Part shown: in pieces, positions 8,467-18,129 of the stretch | Layout: each line of letters opens with the position of its first letter | Position numbering within the stretch: the stretch's first letter is position 1 | Assembly (NCBI RefSeq): GCF_900156825.1 | Contig: NZ_FTOV01000005.1 | Location: forward strand, 62,001-126,000 | Length of the DNA: 64,000 nt | Origin: Chryseobacterium gambrini | GTDB lineage: Bacteria > Bacteroidota > Bacteroidia > Flavobacteriales > Weeksellaceae | Direction of reading: 5' to 3' | Notes under the pieces: generated by a model | Seen by the model: only the letters and a program-made list of their open reading frames with translations | Databases searched by the model: none | What the model was told of the DNA's origin: nothing | Program-made: the position numbers and the translations under genes

Positions 8467-10551
8467 ATGAATTTAGAAACCTCCATAGAATACGTAAAAG
8501 GAATCGGTCCGGAAAAAGCCAAACTCATCAAAAGCGTTCTGGGAATTTCCACCGTGGAAGATCTGCTGAACTTCTACCCGCTACGTTATCTGGATAAAAG
8601 CAAAGTTCATAAAATTTCGCAGCTTGGAGACGTTTCCACAGACGTGCAACTGAAAGGGAAAATTACCAACGTTCAGGAAATACAGACCGGAAAAACCAAA
8701 AGGCTTTCGGCGAAATTCAATGATGATACAGGATCGATGGATCTGGTTTGGTTTCAGTATTCAAAATGGCTGAAAGAACAGCTTCCTGTGAATAAAGAAG
8801 TTTTTATTTTCGGGAAAATCAATGTTTTCAACAACCAGTTTTCGATGCCGCATCCCGAAATAGAAATTGAAGAAAAGAAAGATTCCGAAAACCGTTTAAG
8901 ACCCATTTATCCAAGTTCGGAAAAACTGACCAAAAGAGGACTGAATCAGCGGTTTTTTCAGGTTGTGTTACGAAATGTATGCAAAGAAATCCCGAATCTT
9001 ATCCATGAGAATTTTCCGGATTATCTGATGAAGGCATTTAAGTTTTTATCAAGGCCGCACACCTATCTCAATATTCATTTTCCGAAGGATATGGAGCATT
9101 TTGAGAAAGCCGATTACCGCTTAAAATTTGAAGAATCATTTTTCTTTCAGTTAGGATTCGGGCTGAAAAAGCTTCATCACAAAAGCCATACTGCAGGAAA
9201 TCCTTTCCCTGTTGTTGGAGATTATTTTAATGATTTTTATGAAAATCATCTTCCGTTTGATTTAACGAGAGCTCAGAAAAGAGTACTCAAAGAAATCCGG
9301 ATGGATATGAAACGTCCGATCCAGATGAACCGGCTTTTGCAGGGAGATGTAGGTTCCGGAAAAACCATGGTTGCTCTTTTAACGATGCTTATAGCAAAAG
9401 ACAATGGCTTCCAAAGCTGCATCATGGCTCCTACGGAAATTCTTGCCCAGCAACATTATAACGGAATTAAGGAACTTTTAGAAAAGACGGAAGTTAAAAT
9501 CCGGCTTTTAACAGGTTCTACAAAAAAATCCGAACGGAATAAAATTCATGAAGAACTGGAAAGCGGCGAACTTTCTATTCTTGTGGGAACTCATGCGGTT
9601 TTAGAAGATAAAGTGAAATTTAACAATCTTGGTTTAGCCATCATCGACGAGCAGCATCGGTTTGGTGTGGCACAAAGAGCAAAACTTTGGGCAAAGAATA
9701 AAATTCCGCCTCATATTCTGGTCATGACGGCAACGCCGATTCCGAGAACTCTTGCGATGAGTTTTTATTCGGATCTTGATGTCTCGGTTATCGATGAACT
9801 TCCTGTTGGAAGAAAGCCCATCATTACCGCTCACAGAAGGGAAAAAGACCGTGCTTATGTTTATAATTTCTGCCGCGAGGAAATCCAGAAAGGACGGCAG
9901 GTTTATTTTGTGTATCCTTTAATTGAAGAATCTGAAACATTAGACTACAAAAATCTGATGGAAGGTCTGGAAAATGTGATGGATAATTTCACACATTACA
10001 ATGTGGCGATGCTCCACGGAAAGATGAAACCGGACGAAAAAGATGCTGCCATGAATTATTTTGCCTCCGGAAAAGCAGAAATTATGGTTGCTACCACCGT
10101 AATTGAAGTCGGGGTAAATGTTCCGAATGCCTCGGTTATGGTCATTGAAAGTTCTGAGAGATTCGGGCTTTCCCAGCTTCACCAGCTTCGTGGACGTGTC
10201 GGTCGTGGTGCGGAACAGAGCTATTGTATTCTGATGACTTCGGACAAATTGTCTAAAGACAGCAGAACGCGTATTAAAACGATGGTGGAAACCAATGACG
10301 GCTTTAAAATTTCTGAGGTTGATATGCAGCTTCGCGGTCCCGGAGATATTTTGGGAACCCAGCAAAGCGGTGTGGTGGATTTTAAAAGACTGGATCTTGT
10401 GAATGATGCTGCCATTATTAAGGCAACCAAAAAGACGGTGGAAAAAATACTCGAAGCAGATCCGCTATTATCCAGACTGGAAAATCAGATTATTAAAAAC
10501 GATTATCTGAGAAATTACAAAGGAAAAAACAAGTGGAGTAAAATCTCCTGA
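8467..10551 (+). CDS. recG: ATP-dependent DNA helicase RecG
   Basis: RecG is a superfamily 2 helicase that regresses stalled replication forks and branch-migrates Holliday junctions. The 694-residue length fits the family. The N-terminal wedge/OB domain includes GIGPEKAKLIKSVLGI (helix-hairpin-helix-like). The motor shows Walker A GDVGSGKT near residue 293, Walker B-type DEQH near residue 394, MTATPIPRT (motif III) and RLRGRVGRG-type motif VI as QLRGRVGRGAEQSYC. The C-terminal TRG region follows. It is convergent with downstream minus-strand features. Confidence 0.98.
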   Translation: MNLETSIEYVKGIGPEKAKLIKSVLGISTVEDLLNFYPLRYLDKSKVHKISQLGDVSTDVQLKGKITNVQEIQTGKTKRLSAKFNDDTGSMDLVWFQYSKWLKEQLPVNKEVFIFGKINVFNNQFSMPHPEIEIEEKKDSENRLRPIYPSSEKLTKRGLNQRFFQVVLRNVCKEIPNLIHENFPDYLMKAFKFLSRPHTYLNIHFPKDMEHFEKADYRLKFEESFFFQLGFGLKKLHHKSHTAGNPFPVVGDYFNDFYENHLPFDLTRAQKRVLKEIRMDMKRPIQMNRLLQGDVGSGKTMVALLTMLIAKDNGFQSCIMAPTEILAQQHYNGIKELLEKTEVKIRLLTGSTKKSERNKIHEELESGELSILVGTHAVLEDKVKFNNLGLAIIDEQHRFGVAQRAKLWAKNKIPPHILVMTATPIPRTLAMSFYSDLDVSVIDELPVGRKPIITAHRREKDRAYVYNFCREEIQKGRQVYFVYPLIEESETLDYKNLMEGLENVMDNFTHYNVAMLHGKMKPDEKDAAMNYFASGKAEIMVATTVIEVGVNVPNASVMVIESSERFGLSQLHQLRGRVGRGAEQSYCILMTSDKLSKDSRTRIKTMVETNDGFKISEVDMQLRGPGDILGTQQSGVVDFKRLDLVNDAAIIKATKKTVEKILEADPLLSRLENQIIKNDYLRNYKGKNKWSKIS

Positions 10552-10559
10552 AAACAAAA

Positions 10560-10590
10560 AACCGCGAAAAGATCTTGTCTTCACGCGGTT
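10560..10590 (-). terminator. Terminator hairpin oriented for minus-strand transcripts
   Basis: The stem AACCGCG/CGCGGTT is flanked by a U-tract only when read on the minus strand (CGCGGTTTTTTG). It therefore ends leftward transcripts coming from the 10.6-11.6 kb region, not recG. Confidence 0.65.
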
Positions 10591-10736
10591 CCCCCTTATA
10601 AAACTGTTATTTGAAGAAAAATTACTTTACTTCTTTAAAATTCACGTAAGCTTTTCGCTTAATATTTTGTGATGTGGTGTGATGAATATGGTAATGTATA
10701 TGATGTTTAAGCTTAAAAAATAATGTAAAAAAAACA

Positions 10737-10906
10737 AAATGAATTAAGTTTCCAATTGCTTATTTATAAAAACTAACTAGGTTTCTGACAAAGGATTTGA
10801 AAAATGAAACGATATATATTCCTTTGGCAGCACTGAGTTTTCATGATTGTACCGTTTTGTTTAAAGATCTTCTGCGCTTATAATTGGAAATTATTATAAT
10901 TCATTT
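10737..10906 (-). ncRNA. Candidate structured small RNA carrying the GCGCAGAAGATCTTTA motif
   Basis: Two perfect 9-bp stems close this 170-base element: AAATGAATT with AATTCATTT, and TTTCCAATT with AATTGGAAA. They are separated by an asymmetric internal loop. Just inside the inner stem, the minus strand carries AAGCGCAGAAGATCTTTAAA, which recurs in four elements of the tRNA array at 62.5-63.6 kb. A terminator for the minus strand lies at 10560-10590. No protein-coding potential is visible between recG and the receiver gene. The strand is inferred from the terminator. Confidence 0.5.
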
Positions 10907-11126
10907 TGTTTAACTAACATTGTGATTTATATAATTTTTTTCAAAAACTGAAACAATTTTCATTCTTCATTTATCGTTTTTTGATATAATAAATCTGTGT
11001 TCCAATTTCGGTAATTTCTCAAATGATAATATCCGTATTTCTTTACCCAATTATCACCTTTGTGTGAGTATTACTTTACAAATATAAAACTTTAATTTTA
11101 ATTCCAAAATAATTTAATCAAATTTT

Positions 11127-11573
11127 TCACACTTTCATGATAAAATTATTTTTATTGAATCCCGAAGTGTGATATTGCCAGTTTATGGTGATAATTTCAC
11201 TCACAATCTTCTTCATATCTTTATAATTATCAGGAAGTTTCATTAGAATATTGGCTCCTTTCACCAAAAAATCATCTTCCTCGTCATTTTTAAATTTTTC
11301 TGAGTAGATAAGGATCACCATAGTATTAAACTTCACATCGGATTTTATTTCTGACAAAAATTCAGAATTGTCTTTTTCAAGAATACTCTTATTGATCCAT
11401 ACCATTTCAGGAACCAAAATATCTTCTTCACCCAACAAATCCATGACACATTTTACATTGTGGAAAGTATTTGTTGTAATGGCTATTTTTGAATCCGTAA
11501 ATATATTCTCAAAAAAAATTCGCTTTCCTTCGTCGTCTTCTATAAGAAACACATTCAGATAATCTTTGGTCAT
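11127..11573 (-). CDS. Degenerate response-regulator receiver protein
   Basis: This 148-residue single-domain protein has a CheY-like layout: acidic pair LIEDDEGKR at residues 10-18, a beta-strand with VILIYSEKF and the late lysine MKLPDN. The phosphoacceptor strand reads PEMVWINKSIL, with asparagine where aspartate is expected, so normal phosphorylation is doubtful. Its start overlaps the stop of the AraC-type gene by four bases (ATGA), indicating translational coupling. It may act as a phosphorylation-independent partner of that regulator. Confidence 0.7.
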   Translation of the reverse strand: MTKDYLNVFLIEDDEGKRIFFENIFTDSKIAITTNTFHNVKCVMDLLGEEDILVPEMVWINKSILEKDNSEFLSEIKSDVKFNTMVILIYSEKFKNDEEDDFLVKGANILMKLPDNYKDMKKIVSEIITINWQYHTSGFNKNNFIMKV

Positions 11574-12148
11574 ACAGCCTTCAAATATTGTCCGTTGGTA
11601 TGAGATAATTTTCTCCTCAGCGAAATAATTTTCTGGAACTGAGAAGGCGTCATTCCCGTCGTATTTTTAAACTGTGTGCTGAGATGTGCTACACTTGAAT
11701 AATTTAAACGGTAAGCAATCTCCGTAAAACTGAGCTTCTTACTGATAATCAGTTCTTTTGCAAACTCTATTTTGCGGATAATAAGAAAATTCTCAATGGA
11801 AGTATGCGTAATCTCCGAGAACAGATTCGAAAGATATCCGTAGCTGTGATTGAGTTTTTCGGCAATGTAAATGGAGGCTTTTACAGAAATTCCTTCTTCG
11901 GAAGAAATAAGTTCTACAATGGCATCTTTAATTTTCTGCACCAATGCAGCTTTTTGATTTTCAATTATTTCTATTCCGTAGTCTTCAAGGTTTCTTTTAA
12001 AATTTTTGTGCTGCTCCTGGGTAAGAGATTCATAGAACTCTACTTCACCGAAGTTCAAAAGCCTGTATTTAAGACCTTGCTCCCGAAGTTTCTCGTCCAG
12101 TATCTTTTTGCAGAGGGTATTGAAGTCAAATTTTACATACATTTTCAT
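11570..12148 (-). CDS. AraC-family transcriptional regulator
   Basis: This 192-residue protein has a C-terminal double helix-turn-helix: GYLSNLFSEITHTSIENFLIIRKIEFAKELI then SFTEIAYRLNYSSVAHLSTQFKNTTGMTPSQFQK, the classical AraC signature. The N-terminal 80 residues form a short alpha/beta region without a recognisable ligand domain. A second in-frame ATG lies two codons after the first. It forms a coupled pair with the degenerate receiver gene, so the two products probably work together. The target genes are unknown. Confidence 0.88.
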   Translation of the reverse strand: MKMYVKFDFNTLCKKILDEKLREQGLKYRLLNFGEVEFYESLTQEQHKNFKRNLEDYGIEIIENQKAALVQKIKDAIVELISSEEGISVKASIYIAEKLNHSYGYLSNLFSEITHTSIENFLIIRKIEFAKELIISKKLSFTEIAYRLNYSSVAHLSTQFKNTTGMTPSQFQKIISLRRKLSHTNGQYLKAV

Positions 12149-12443
12149 CTTTGATATATCCTTTAATGTTTCATTGTAAATATAAAAATTTTATTTCAAT
12201 TAAAAGTGAAATAATAAAAATCTGCTATTTTTTGCATAAATAAAAAACTCCTGCATTAATAAATACAGGAATTTAAACACTAAGGATGAAAAAAAATATA
12301 CTGATAAAAAGCCAATAAAGCTTAGCACCAAGCATATGAATGTACTGTTATAGTTGATTTGGTACAGCAAAGATGCGGAAAATAAATAAATCACGTTTTA
12401 TAGAATTATGTTTAAGATTTATAAAATTCCAATCTGTGGTGTC

Positions 12444-12941
12444 TTAAAAGACAAATTCCATCAGATAATCATCCATTACAAAACCGTCTCCTATATCCAG
12501 AACCACCTCATCATATACTTTAAATCCCTGAGATTCGTAGAAATTTTTAGCGTTATTTTCCTTATTCACATTCAGAATAATTCTTTTATCATTACTCTCA
12601 GAAATTTTCTGCTTTAAAAAGTTCAGGGCTTCTTTTCCAAAACCTTTCCCCTTACTTTCCGGAACCAGATAGATTCTGTGGAGCTTCGTTGTGGCATCTT
12701 CGTAACCGTTTTCATATCCCATAAAGCCTTCAAAGGAATTATTATTTTCATCAAAAATTAAAAAATAATGATAATCCGGATTCTTTAAATGTGATGAAAT
12801 TTCTTCTTCCGAATACATTTTCCCTAACATATAATCAATCTGTTCATGGGAGATAATTCCCGAATATGTACTTTCCCAGGATCTTCTTGCCAAGTCTTGA
12901 ATCATCGGAATATCTTGTTCAGTAGCTTCTATTAATTTCAT
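12444..12941 (-). CDS. GNAT family N-acetyltransferase
   Basis: This 165-residue protein has GNAT motif A as LHRIYLVPESKGKGFGKEALNFL (R/QxxGxG/A-type acetyl-CoA loop KGKGFG) and motif B as NAKNFYESQGFKVYDE. It transfers an acetyl group from acetyl-CoA to an amine; the acceptor is unknown. It is monocistronic and lies downstream of the dapA terminator. Confidence 0.88.
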   Translation of the reverse strand: MKLIEATEQDIPMIQDLARRSWESTYSGIISHEQIDYMLGKMYSEEEISSHLKNPDYHYFLIFDENNNSFEGFMGYENGYEDATTKLHRIYLVPESKGKGFGKEALNFLKQKISESNDKRIILNVNKENNAKNFYESQGFKVYDEVVLDIGDGFVMDDYLMEFVF

Positions 12942-12966
12942 TTAATTAAATTTTAAAAATTGAAAA

Positions 12967-12992
12967 AGGTGAAAGAACCGATTCTTTCACCT
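12967..12992 (-). terminator. Rho-independent terminator of dapA
   Basis: The perfect 11-bp stem AGGTGAAAGAA/TTCTTTCACCT with a 4-base loop is followed on the minus strand by a T-run. It lies 71 bases past the dapA stop codon. Confidence 0.85.
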
Positions 12993-13063
12993 GATATTTT
13001 GGAATGCTTTAAAATGTTACTGTGAATTCACCATTCATTATAAAGCAGATTAATAACTTTCTT

Positions 13064-13936
13064 TTAAATGTTTGCCATTTCAGCTTTAATTTTAGCATGA
13101 AGCCCTTCTGAAGCCGCGATCAACGGAAGTCTCAGATAGTTTTTGATGATTCCCATTTCTGCCAGAATCACTTTAATTCCGCAAGGATTCCCCTCAGCAA
13201 AAATCAGTCTTGTGATCTCAACCAACTTGTTATGGATTTCATAGGCTTCATCCACTTTTTTATCAAAAGCCAACTGAACCATGGTAGAAAATTCTTTAGG
13301 ATACGCCTGTCCGATCACAGAAATTACCCCTGCTCCACCTGCTAAAGTTACAGGAAGTGTATATTCATCATCCCCAGAAACCAGATTGAAACCTTCCGGC
13401 TTCTTTCTTAAAATATCGAAGTACTGAAGAATATTCGGAGCCGCTTCTTTAATCAGGAATAAATTAGGGAACTCTCTTGCCAAACGCAGCGTTGTTTCTG
13501 CCTCTACATTTTGTCCTGTTCTCGAAGGGACGTTGTAGATAATAATATTTTTCCCGGTTGAAGCCAACATTTTATAATGCTGATAAAGCCCTTCCTGATT
13601 GGGTTTGTTGTAATAAGGAGAAACAGAAAGCACAGCAGTAAATTCAGAAAGATCTGCTTCTTCAATCTGTTTCTTTACTTCAAGAGTATTGTTTCCGCCG
13701 ATTCCCAAAACCAAAGGAACACGTTTATTACTAACCTTAATGATATGCTCAATTACCTGTTTCTTTTCCTCAGCAGAAAGCGTTGCAGCCTCCGCTGTAG
13801 TTCCCAAAACAACTAAATAACCGGTTCCGTTTTCGATATTGTAGTCTACCAACTTTGTTAAACTATCGAAATCTACGGATAAATCTTCATTAAAGGGCGT
13901 TACCAAAGCAACACCTACTCCTTTTAAAATGCTCAT
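13064..13936 (-). CDS. dapA: 4-hydroxy-tetrahydrodipicolinate synthase
   Basis: DapA condenses pyruvate with aspartate semialdehyde, the first step of the diaminopimelate/lysine branch. The 290-residue length is standard. The family signatures GTTAEAATLSAEEK, the catalytic tyrosine in IIYNVPSRTGQN and the Schiff-base lysine in NLFLIKEAAPN are all present. It is a cytosolic TIM barrel, probably transcribed alone because a terminator follows. Confidence 0.97.
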   Translation of the reverse strand: MSILKGVGVALVTPFNEDLSVDFDSLTKLVDYNIENGTGYLVVLGTTAEAATLSAEEKKQVIEHIIKVSNKRVPLVLGIGGNNTLEVKKQIEEADLSEFTAVLSVSPYYNKPNQEGLYQHYKMLASTGKNIIIYNVPSRTGQNVEAETTLRLAREFPNLFLIKEAAPNILQYFDILRKKPEGFNLVSGDDEYTLPVTLAGGAGVISVIGQAYPKEFSTMVQLAFDKKVDEAYEIHNKLVEITRLIFAEGNPCGIKVILAEMGIIKNYLRLPLIAASEGLHAKIKAEMANI

Positions 13937-14123
13937 CTGTTAGAATTATTTTTGCCAAATTTAATCATTTGTGAGAAGAATTTCTAATAATTAATAATGT
14001 TTTATTATACATATAATTATATTTGCATATACTAAAAGATATAATGGAGTTATCAGCTAAATTGTTTATCAATATACAATAGAATGATAATTACCAATAC
14101 CTTAATAATATAATTGTTGACGT

Positions 14124-14891
14124 ATGAAAAATAAATTCTTGTTATTAGGAATTGCTCTGACTGCCCTTTCGGCTTGTAAGACGGCTTCTTCGGCTTCTTC
14201 CATGCAGATTGCAGAGGTAAAGACCCAGAAAAATATTTCTATTAATAATGAGCTAAAAAATGATGAGGAATTTGTAAAAATTATCGAACCTTATAAGCAA
14301 AAACTGGATAAAGAGATGAACCAAAAGATCTCTCATACCAATATAGACCTTACCAAACAGGGAGATAACAGTAATTTAGGAAATCTTTTAGCAGATTATA
14401 CTTTTGACGGAGCAGATGTTTGGGCAAAGAAAAATATACAGAAAAATGTAGATGCAGCCCTCATTAACATCGGAGGAATCCGTACCACGATCGGGAAAGG
14501 AGATATTTTACTGAAAAGTGTATTTGAAGTAATGCCTTTTGAAAATGAAGTGATTATCGTAAAAATGAAAGGCAGCGATCTTCAGGGACTTTTCGATTAT
14601 TATGCAGAACATCAGGTAAACAATCCTGTTTCTCATTTGTATATAGAAACCAATAACGGACAGCTAACCAAAACTTTAATCAACGGAAAGACAGTAAATC
14701 CGGAACAGGATTATTATATTGCCACTTCAGATTATCTGGCTTTGGGAGGCGACAATATGAAATTTTTCTCGAAAGGGGAAATGATCCCGACAGGAATTAA
14801 ATTAAGAGATCTTTTCATCGATTATTTTAAGAAAACTCCTGAAGTGGTTCCCAATACAGATGTTCGTCTAAATTTTATCGGTAAAAAGTAA
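14124..14891 (+). CDS. 5'-nucleotidase C-terminal-domain lipoprotein
   Basis: The N-terminus KNKFLLLGIALTALSAC is a lipoprotein signal with a cysteine near residue 18. The rest matches the C-terminal substrate-specificity domain of UshA-type 5'-nucleotidases: NLLADYTFDGADVWAKKN, ALINIGGIRTTIGKGDI and EVMPFENEVIIVKMKG. The catalytic metallophosphatase domain is missing here and is encoded by the next gene, which overlaps by one base. The two presumably form one periplasmic nucleotide-hydrolysing enzyme from two polypeptides. Confidence 0.9.
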   Translation: MKNKFLLLGIALTALSACKTASSASSMQIAEVKTQKNISINNELKNDEEFVKIIEPYKQKLDKEMNQKISHTNIDLTKQGDNSNLGNLLADYTFDGADVWAKKNIQKNVDAALINIGGIRTTIGKGDILLKSVFEVMPFENEVIIVKMKGSDLQGLFDYYAEHQVNNPVSHLYIETNNGQLTKTLINGKTVNPEQDYYIATSDYLALGGDNMKFFSKGEMIPTGIKLRDLFIDYFKKTPEVVPNTDVRLNFIGKK

Positions 14892-15841
14892 TGGATAGAA
14901 AAAGTTTTTTAAAAGCAATAGGTGGCGGAACTTTAGCAATGGCTTTAGCTCCCAATATGATGATGGCGGAAGAATTAAACATTCTTGATTTAAAGTCCGC
15001 AACGAAACTTACTATTCTTCACACCAACGATCAGCACAGCAGAATAGAGCCTTTTGACGCAAGCTATACCAAAAATCCCAATCAGGGAGGTTTTGCAAGA
15101 AGGGCAAGTTTAATACAACAAATCAGAAATCAGGAAAGCAATGTTTTGCTTCTGGATTCCGGAGATATTTTTCAGGGAACTCCTTATTTCAACTTTTTCG
15201 GAGGTGAATTGGAGTTTAAATTAATGTCCATGATGAAATATGATGCTTCCACCATGGGAAATCATGATTTTGATAATGGTCTGAACGGATTTTTGAAAGT
15301 TTTACCCAATGCAAAATTCCCTTTTATCTGTTCAAATTACGATTTTAAAAATACCGTTCTGGACGGAAAAACGTCTCCATACAAAATATTCAATAAAAAC
15401 GGAATCAAAGTTGGAATTTTCGGAGTGGGAATTCAACTCGACGGGCTCGTTGGCAAAAAACAATATGGAGAAACGGTTTACTCCGATCCTGTAGATGTTG
15501 CCCAACATTATTCAAACTTCCTGAAAAATGAACAAAAATGTGATCTTGTTATCTGCCTTTCACACATCGGCTACGATTATAAAGACGAACCTAATAAAAT
15601 AAGTGATAAAATTTTAGCTGCCAAAACAGAAAATATTGATATTATTCTGGGCGGTCATACCCATACTTTCTTACCGGAACCACAGACTTTTACCAACAGA
15701 GCAGACAAAAGTGTTCTGGTAAATCAGGTCGGATGGGCAGGTCTTCTGTTGGGCAGAATAGATTTCTTTTTTGATACTAATAAAAATGTAAAACATATTT
15801 CCTGGAACAATCAGGTAATAGACAGCAGTATAATAGCATAA
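14891..15841 (+). CDS. Metallophosphatase (5'-nucleotidase catalytic domain)
   Basis: This 316-residue protein starts with a signal MDRKSFLKAIGGGTLAMALAPNMMMA, with RK rather than RR, so possibly a Tat-like or Sec signal. The calcineurin-type metal motifs follow: HTNDQHSRIEP (D-x-H), LLDSGDIFQG (GD), TMGNHDFDNG (GNHD), CLSHIGYD and GGHTHTF (GHxH). It supplies the catalytic half missing from the upstream gene. The ATG overlaps the previous stop (TAATG), so translation is coupled. Confidence 0.93.
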   Translation: MDRKSFLKAIGGGTLAMALAPNMMMAEELNILDLKSATKLTILHTNDQHSRIEPFDASYTKNPNQGGFARRASLIQQIRNQESNVLLLDSGDIFQGTPYFNFFGGELEFKLMSMMKYDASTMGNHDFDNGLNGFLKVLPNAKFPFICSNYDFKNTVLDGKTSPYKIFNKNGIKVGIFGVGIQLDGLVGKKQYGETVYSDPVDVAQHYSNFLKNEQKCDLVICLSHIGYDYKDEPNKISDKILAAKTENIDIILGGHTHTFLPEPQTFTNRADKSVLVNQVGWAGLLLGRIDFFFDTNKNVKHISWNNQVIDSSIIA

Positions 15842-15843
15842 GC

Positions 15844-18129
15844 ATGAAAAAACTCTCTTTAATCTCTCTTGGTATTTTAGCATCCCTGCAAGTTGCACAT
15901 GCACAGACTATTTCTTCAAAAAAATGGGCAGACTTATTCTCCTACAATAATGTTCTTGCCATGAAAGAAGATAACGGAAAAATAGTTGCAGCAGCAGAAA
16001 GCGGGGTTTTCTACTATACCATTTCTACTGGTGAAATTACCAAACTGTCTAAAGCAAACGGTTTGCATGAGGTTAAAGTTTCAGCTTTTGATTACAATCC
16101 GCAGAACAAAATCGGTTTGATAGGTTATCAAAACGGCTCGCTGGACGTCATAACTCCGGATGGAATTACTTATGTTGTTGATATTCCTATTGCGACCGGA
16201 TATAACGGAAGCAAAAAAATCAACCATATCTCAATTACAGGAGATCTTGCTGTTATTTCTGTAGGTTACGGTGTTTCAATATTCGATCTGAAGAAGAAAG
16301 AATTTAAAGATTCTGCATTCTTTTTATCAGGAGGAATTTATCAGGCAAGTAATGAAGCCACTATTTTTGGAAATAAAGTGTTTTCTGTAACCAACACCGG
16401 TCTTAGAAGCCATGAGATGAATACTACTTTCCCTGTTTTTTCTACCTGGACTACGGAATTAGCGGGTACATTCAAGCATATCGATTCCGAAGGGGTGCTG
16501 AGCTTTTCTTCAGCTAATACAGCCTATGTATATAATGGAGGAGCTTTCACTCCGCTTTCACAATCATTTACCAATGTTCATGATGTCGTAGTAACTAATA
16601 ACAGTATTGTAGTTACGGATCTCAGCAGAGTGTATACATTCGGAACCAACGGAAACTTTAACGCAAACGTAACTTTTGGTGAGGAATGTAACACTGCAAC
16701 CACTGTAGGAAGCAGTGTTTATGGCGGAACAATTTTTTCAGGAATTAAAAACGAGGGGGGAAATACCTTCAAACCGGATGGTCCTTATCAGAATTATGCT
16801 TATAAAATCAGTCTTTACGGAGAAAATCAGATTTTGGTTTCTACCGGAGGAAGAGAAAGCAGATTCAATACCCCTATTTTCAATATAAAAAATCCCGGAT
16901 TTTATTATTTTGACGGGATGAGCTGGATCTATCCGTCCTATTTTAAAGGAAATTCAACCGTATTCAATGTATTGGATGTTGTTGCAGATCCTGTAAATCC
17001 AACTGATGTATTTTTTGCAAACTACATGACGGATGGATCACGCGGAATTTATAAAATGAAATACAATGCAGGAAACAAGGATTTTACTTTCGTCAAAAGG
17101 TATGATTTAGGAACTACTAATATCTTCACAAGACGTGCTGTAGGTTTGACTTTTGATGATTCGAACAACCTTTTTGCTTCTATAGCTTTCTCCGGTGACG
17201 GTGCTGCACTTGGACCTTATACAGCAATCGGTGCATACGACAGGACAGGAGATGATTTTGTCATAAAAAATACCACTTCTCAATTTGGAGCTTCCCAAAA
17301 GGCTCTTTACAGCGAAGGGCTTCTTTTTATTCCTACTCCACGAACTAATAATTTTATAGCTTACGATACAAAGAAAACGCAAAGCACTTCTGACGATACT
17401 GCCTATATTTTAACACAACCTAACGGCTTCGCAACAACTTCCGGTGGAACGCTTTCTGTAGCTGTCGATAAATCCGGAGATGCATGGATCGGTACGGATG
17501 CCGGACTAAGAGTTTTGCCAAATGCTGTTTCTGCTATAAAAACACCCTCTTCCGCAACAGTTGAGCCAATTATTATAGAACAGAACGGATTGGGTGAAGA
17601 GCTTTTCAGAGACGGGCAGATTTTACAGATTGAGGTGGATGCAGGAGACCACAAGTGGGTTTCTGTTGATGGTGGTGGAGTTTATTATCTTTCTGCAGAC
17701 GGACAACAGACCATTAAACATTTTACCAAAGAAAACTCTCCGCTTCCGACGAATACCATTACCGATATAAAGGTTGATAAAAAAACAGGAAAAGTATATT
17801 TTGTTTCTTACGACGGAATTGTAACGTATCAGGGTGATGTTGCCGATGTAACATCAAACTTCGGCAATGTACTTGTTTACCCGAATCCTGTAGTGTATTC
17901 TAATTTTAAAGGAAAGGTTACGATTAAAGGATTGGCAGAAGTCACCAATATCCGAATTGCGGATGCTGCAGGAAACGTTGTGCATTCTGCGGTGGCAAGA
18001 GGAGGATACTACGAGTGGGATCTCAATAACCAGAGAGGAACAAGAGTAGCTTCGGGAGTATATTTCGTATTAATGACCAATGAAGACGGCTCCGACAAAG
18101 CTACGGCGAAGATCGCTGTCGTAAATTAA
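15844..18129 (+). CDS. porZ: PorZ-like type IX secretion system protein
   Basis: This 761-residue exported protein begins with MKKLSLISLGILASLQVAHAQ. Repeated beta-propeller blades follow (for example VAAAESGVFYYTISTGEITKLSKANGL and SAFDYNPQNKIGLIGYQNGSLDVITPDG). The C-terminal region, about residues 680-761, is a sorting-type beta-sandwich (VLVYPNPVVYSNFKGKV ... SGVYFVLMTNEDG). This matches PorZ, a surface component of the T9SS attachment complex. It overlaps recO by one base, a pairing often seen in flavobacteria. Confidence 0.85.
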   Translation: MKKLSLISLGILASLQVAHAQTISSKKWADLFSYNNVLAMKEDNGKIVAAAESGVFYYTISTGEITKLSKANGLHEVKVSAFDYNPQNKIGLIGYQNGSLDVITPDGITYVVDIPIATGYNGSKKINHISITGDLAVISVGYGVSIFDLKKKEFKDSAFFLSGGIYQASNEATIFGNKVFSVTNTGLRSHEMNTTFPVFSTWTTELAGTFKHIDSEGVLSFSSANTAYVYNGGAFTPLSQSFTNVHDVVVTNNSIVVTDLSRVYTFGTNGNFNANVTFGEECNTATTVGSSVYGGTIFSGIKNEGGNTFKPDGPYQNYAYKISLYGENQILVSTGGRESRFNTPIFNIKNPGFYYFDGMSWIYPSYFKGNSTVFNVLDVVADPVNPTDVFFANYMTDGSRGIYKMKYNAGNKDFTFVKRYDLGTTNIFTRRAVGLTFDDSNNLFASIAFSGDGAALGPYTAIGAYDRTGDDFVIKNTTSQFGASQKALYSEGLLFIPTPRTNNFIAYDTKKTQSTSDDTAYILTQPNGFATTSGGTLSVAVDKSGDAWIGTDAGLRVLPNAVSAIKTPSSATVEPIIIEQNGLGEELFRDGQILQIEVDAGDHKWVSVDGGGVYYLSADGQQTIKHFTKENSPLPTNTITDIKVDKKTGKVYFVSYDGIVTYQGDVADVTSNFGNVLVYPNPVVYSNFKGKVTIKGLAEVTNIRIADAAGNVVHSAVARGGYYEWDLNNQRGTRVASGVYFVLMTNEDGSDKATAKIAVVN

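Noticed and set aside
9940..10365. 141-residue minus-strand ORF opposite recG
   Set aside because: It lies entirely within recG helicase motifs and has no leader; it is an antisense shadow.
10560..10590. recG terminator
   Set aside because: The T-run needed for termination is only on the minus strand; on the plus strand the hairpin is followed by CCCCC.
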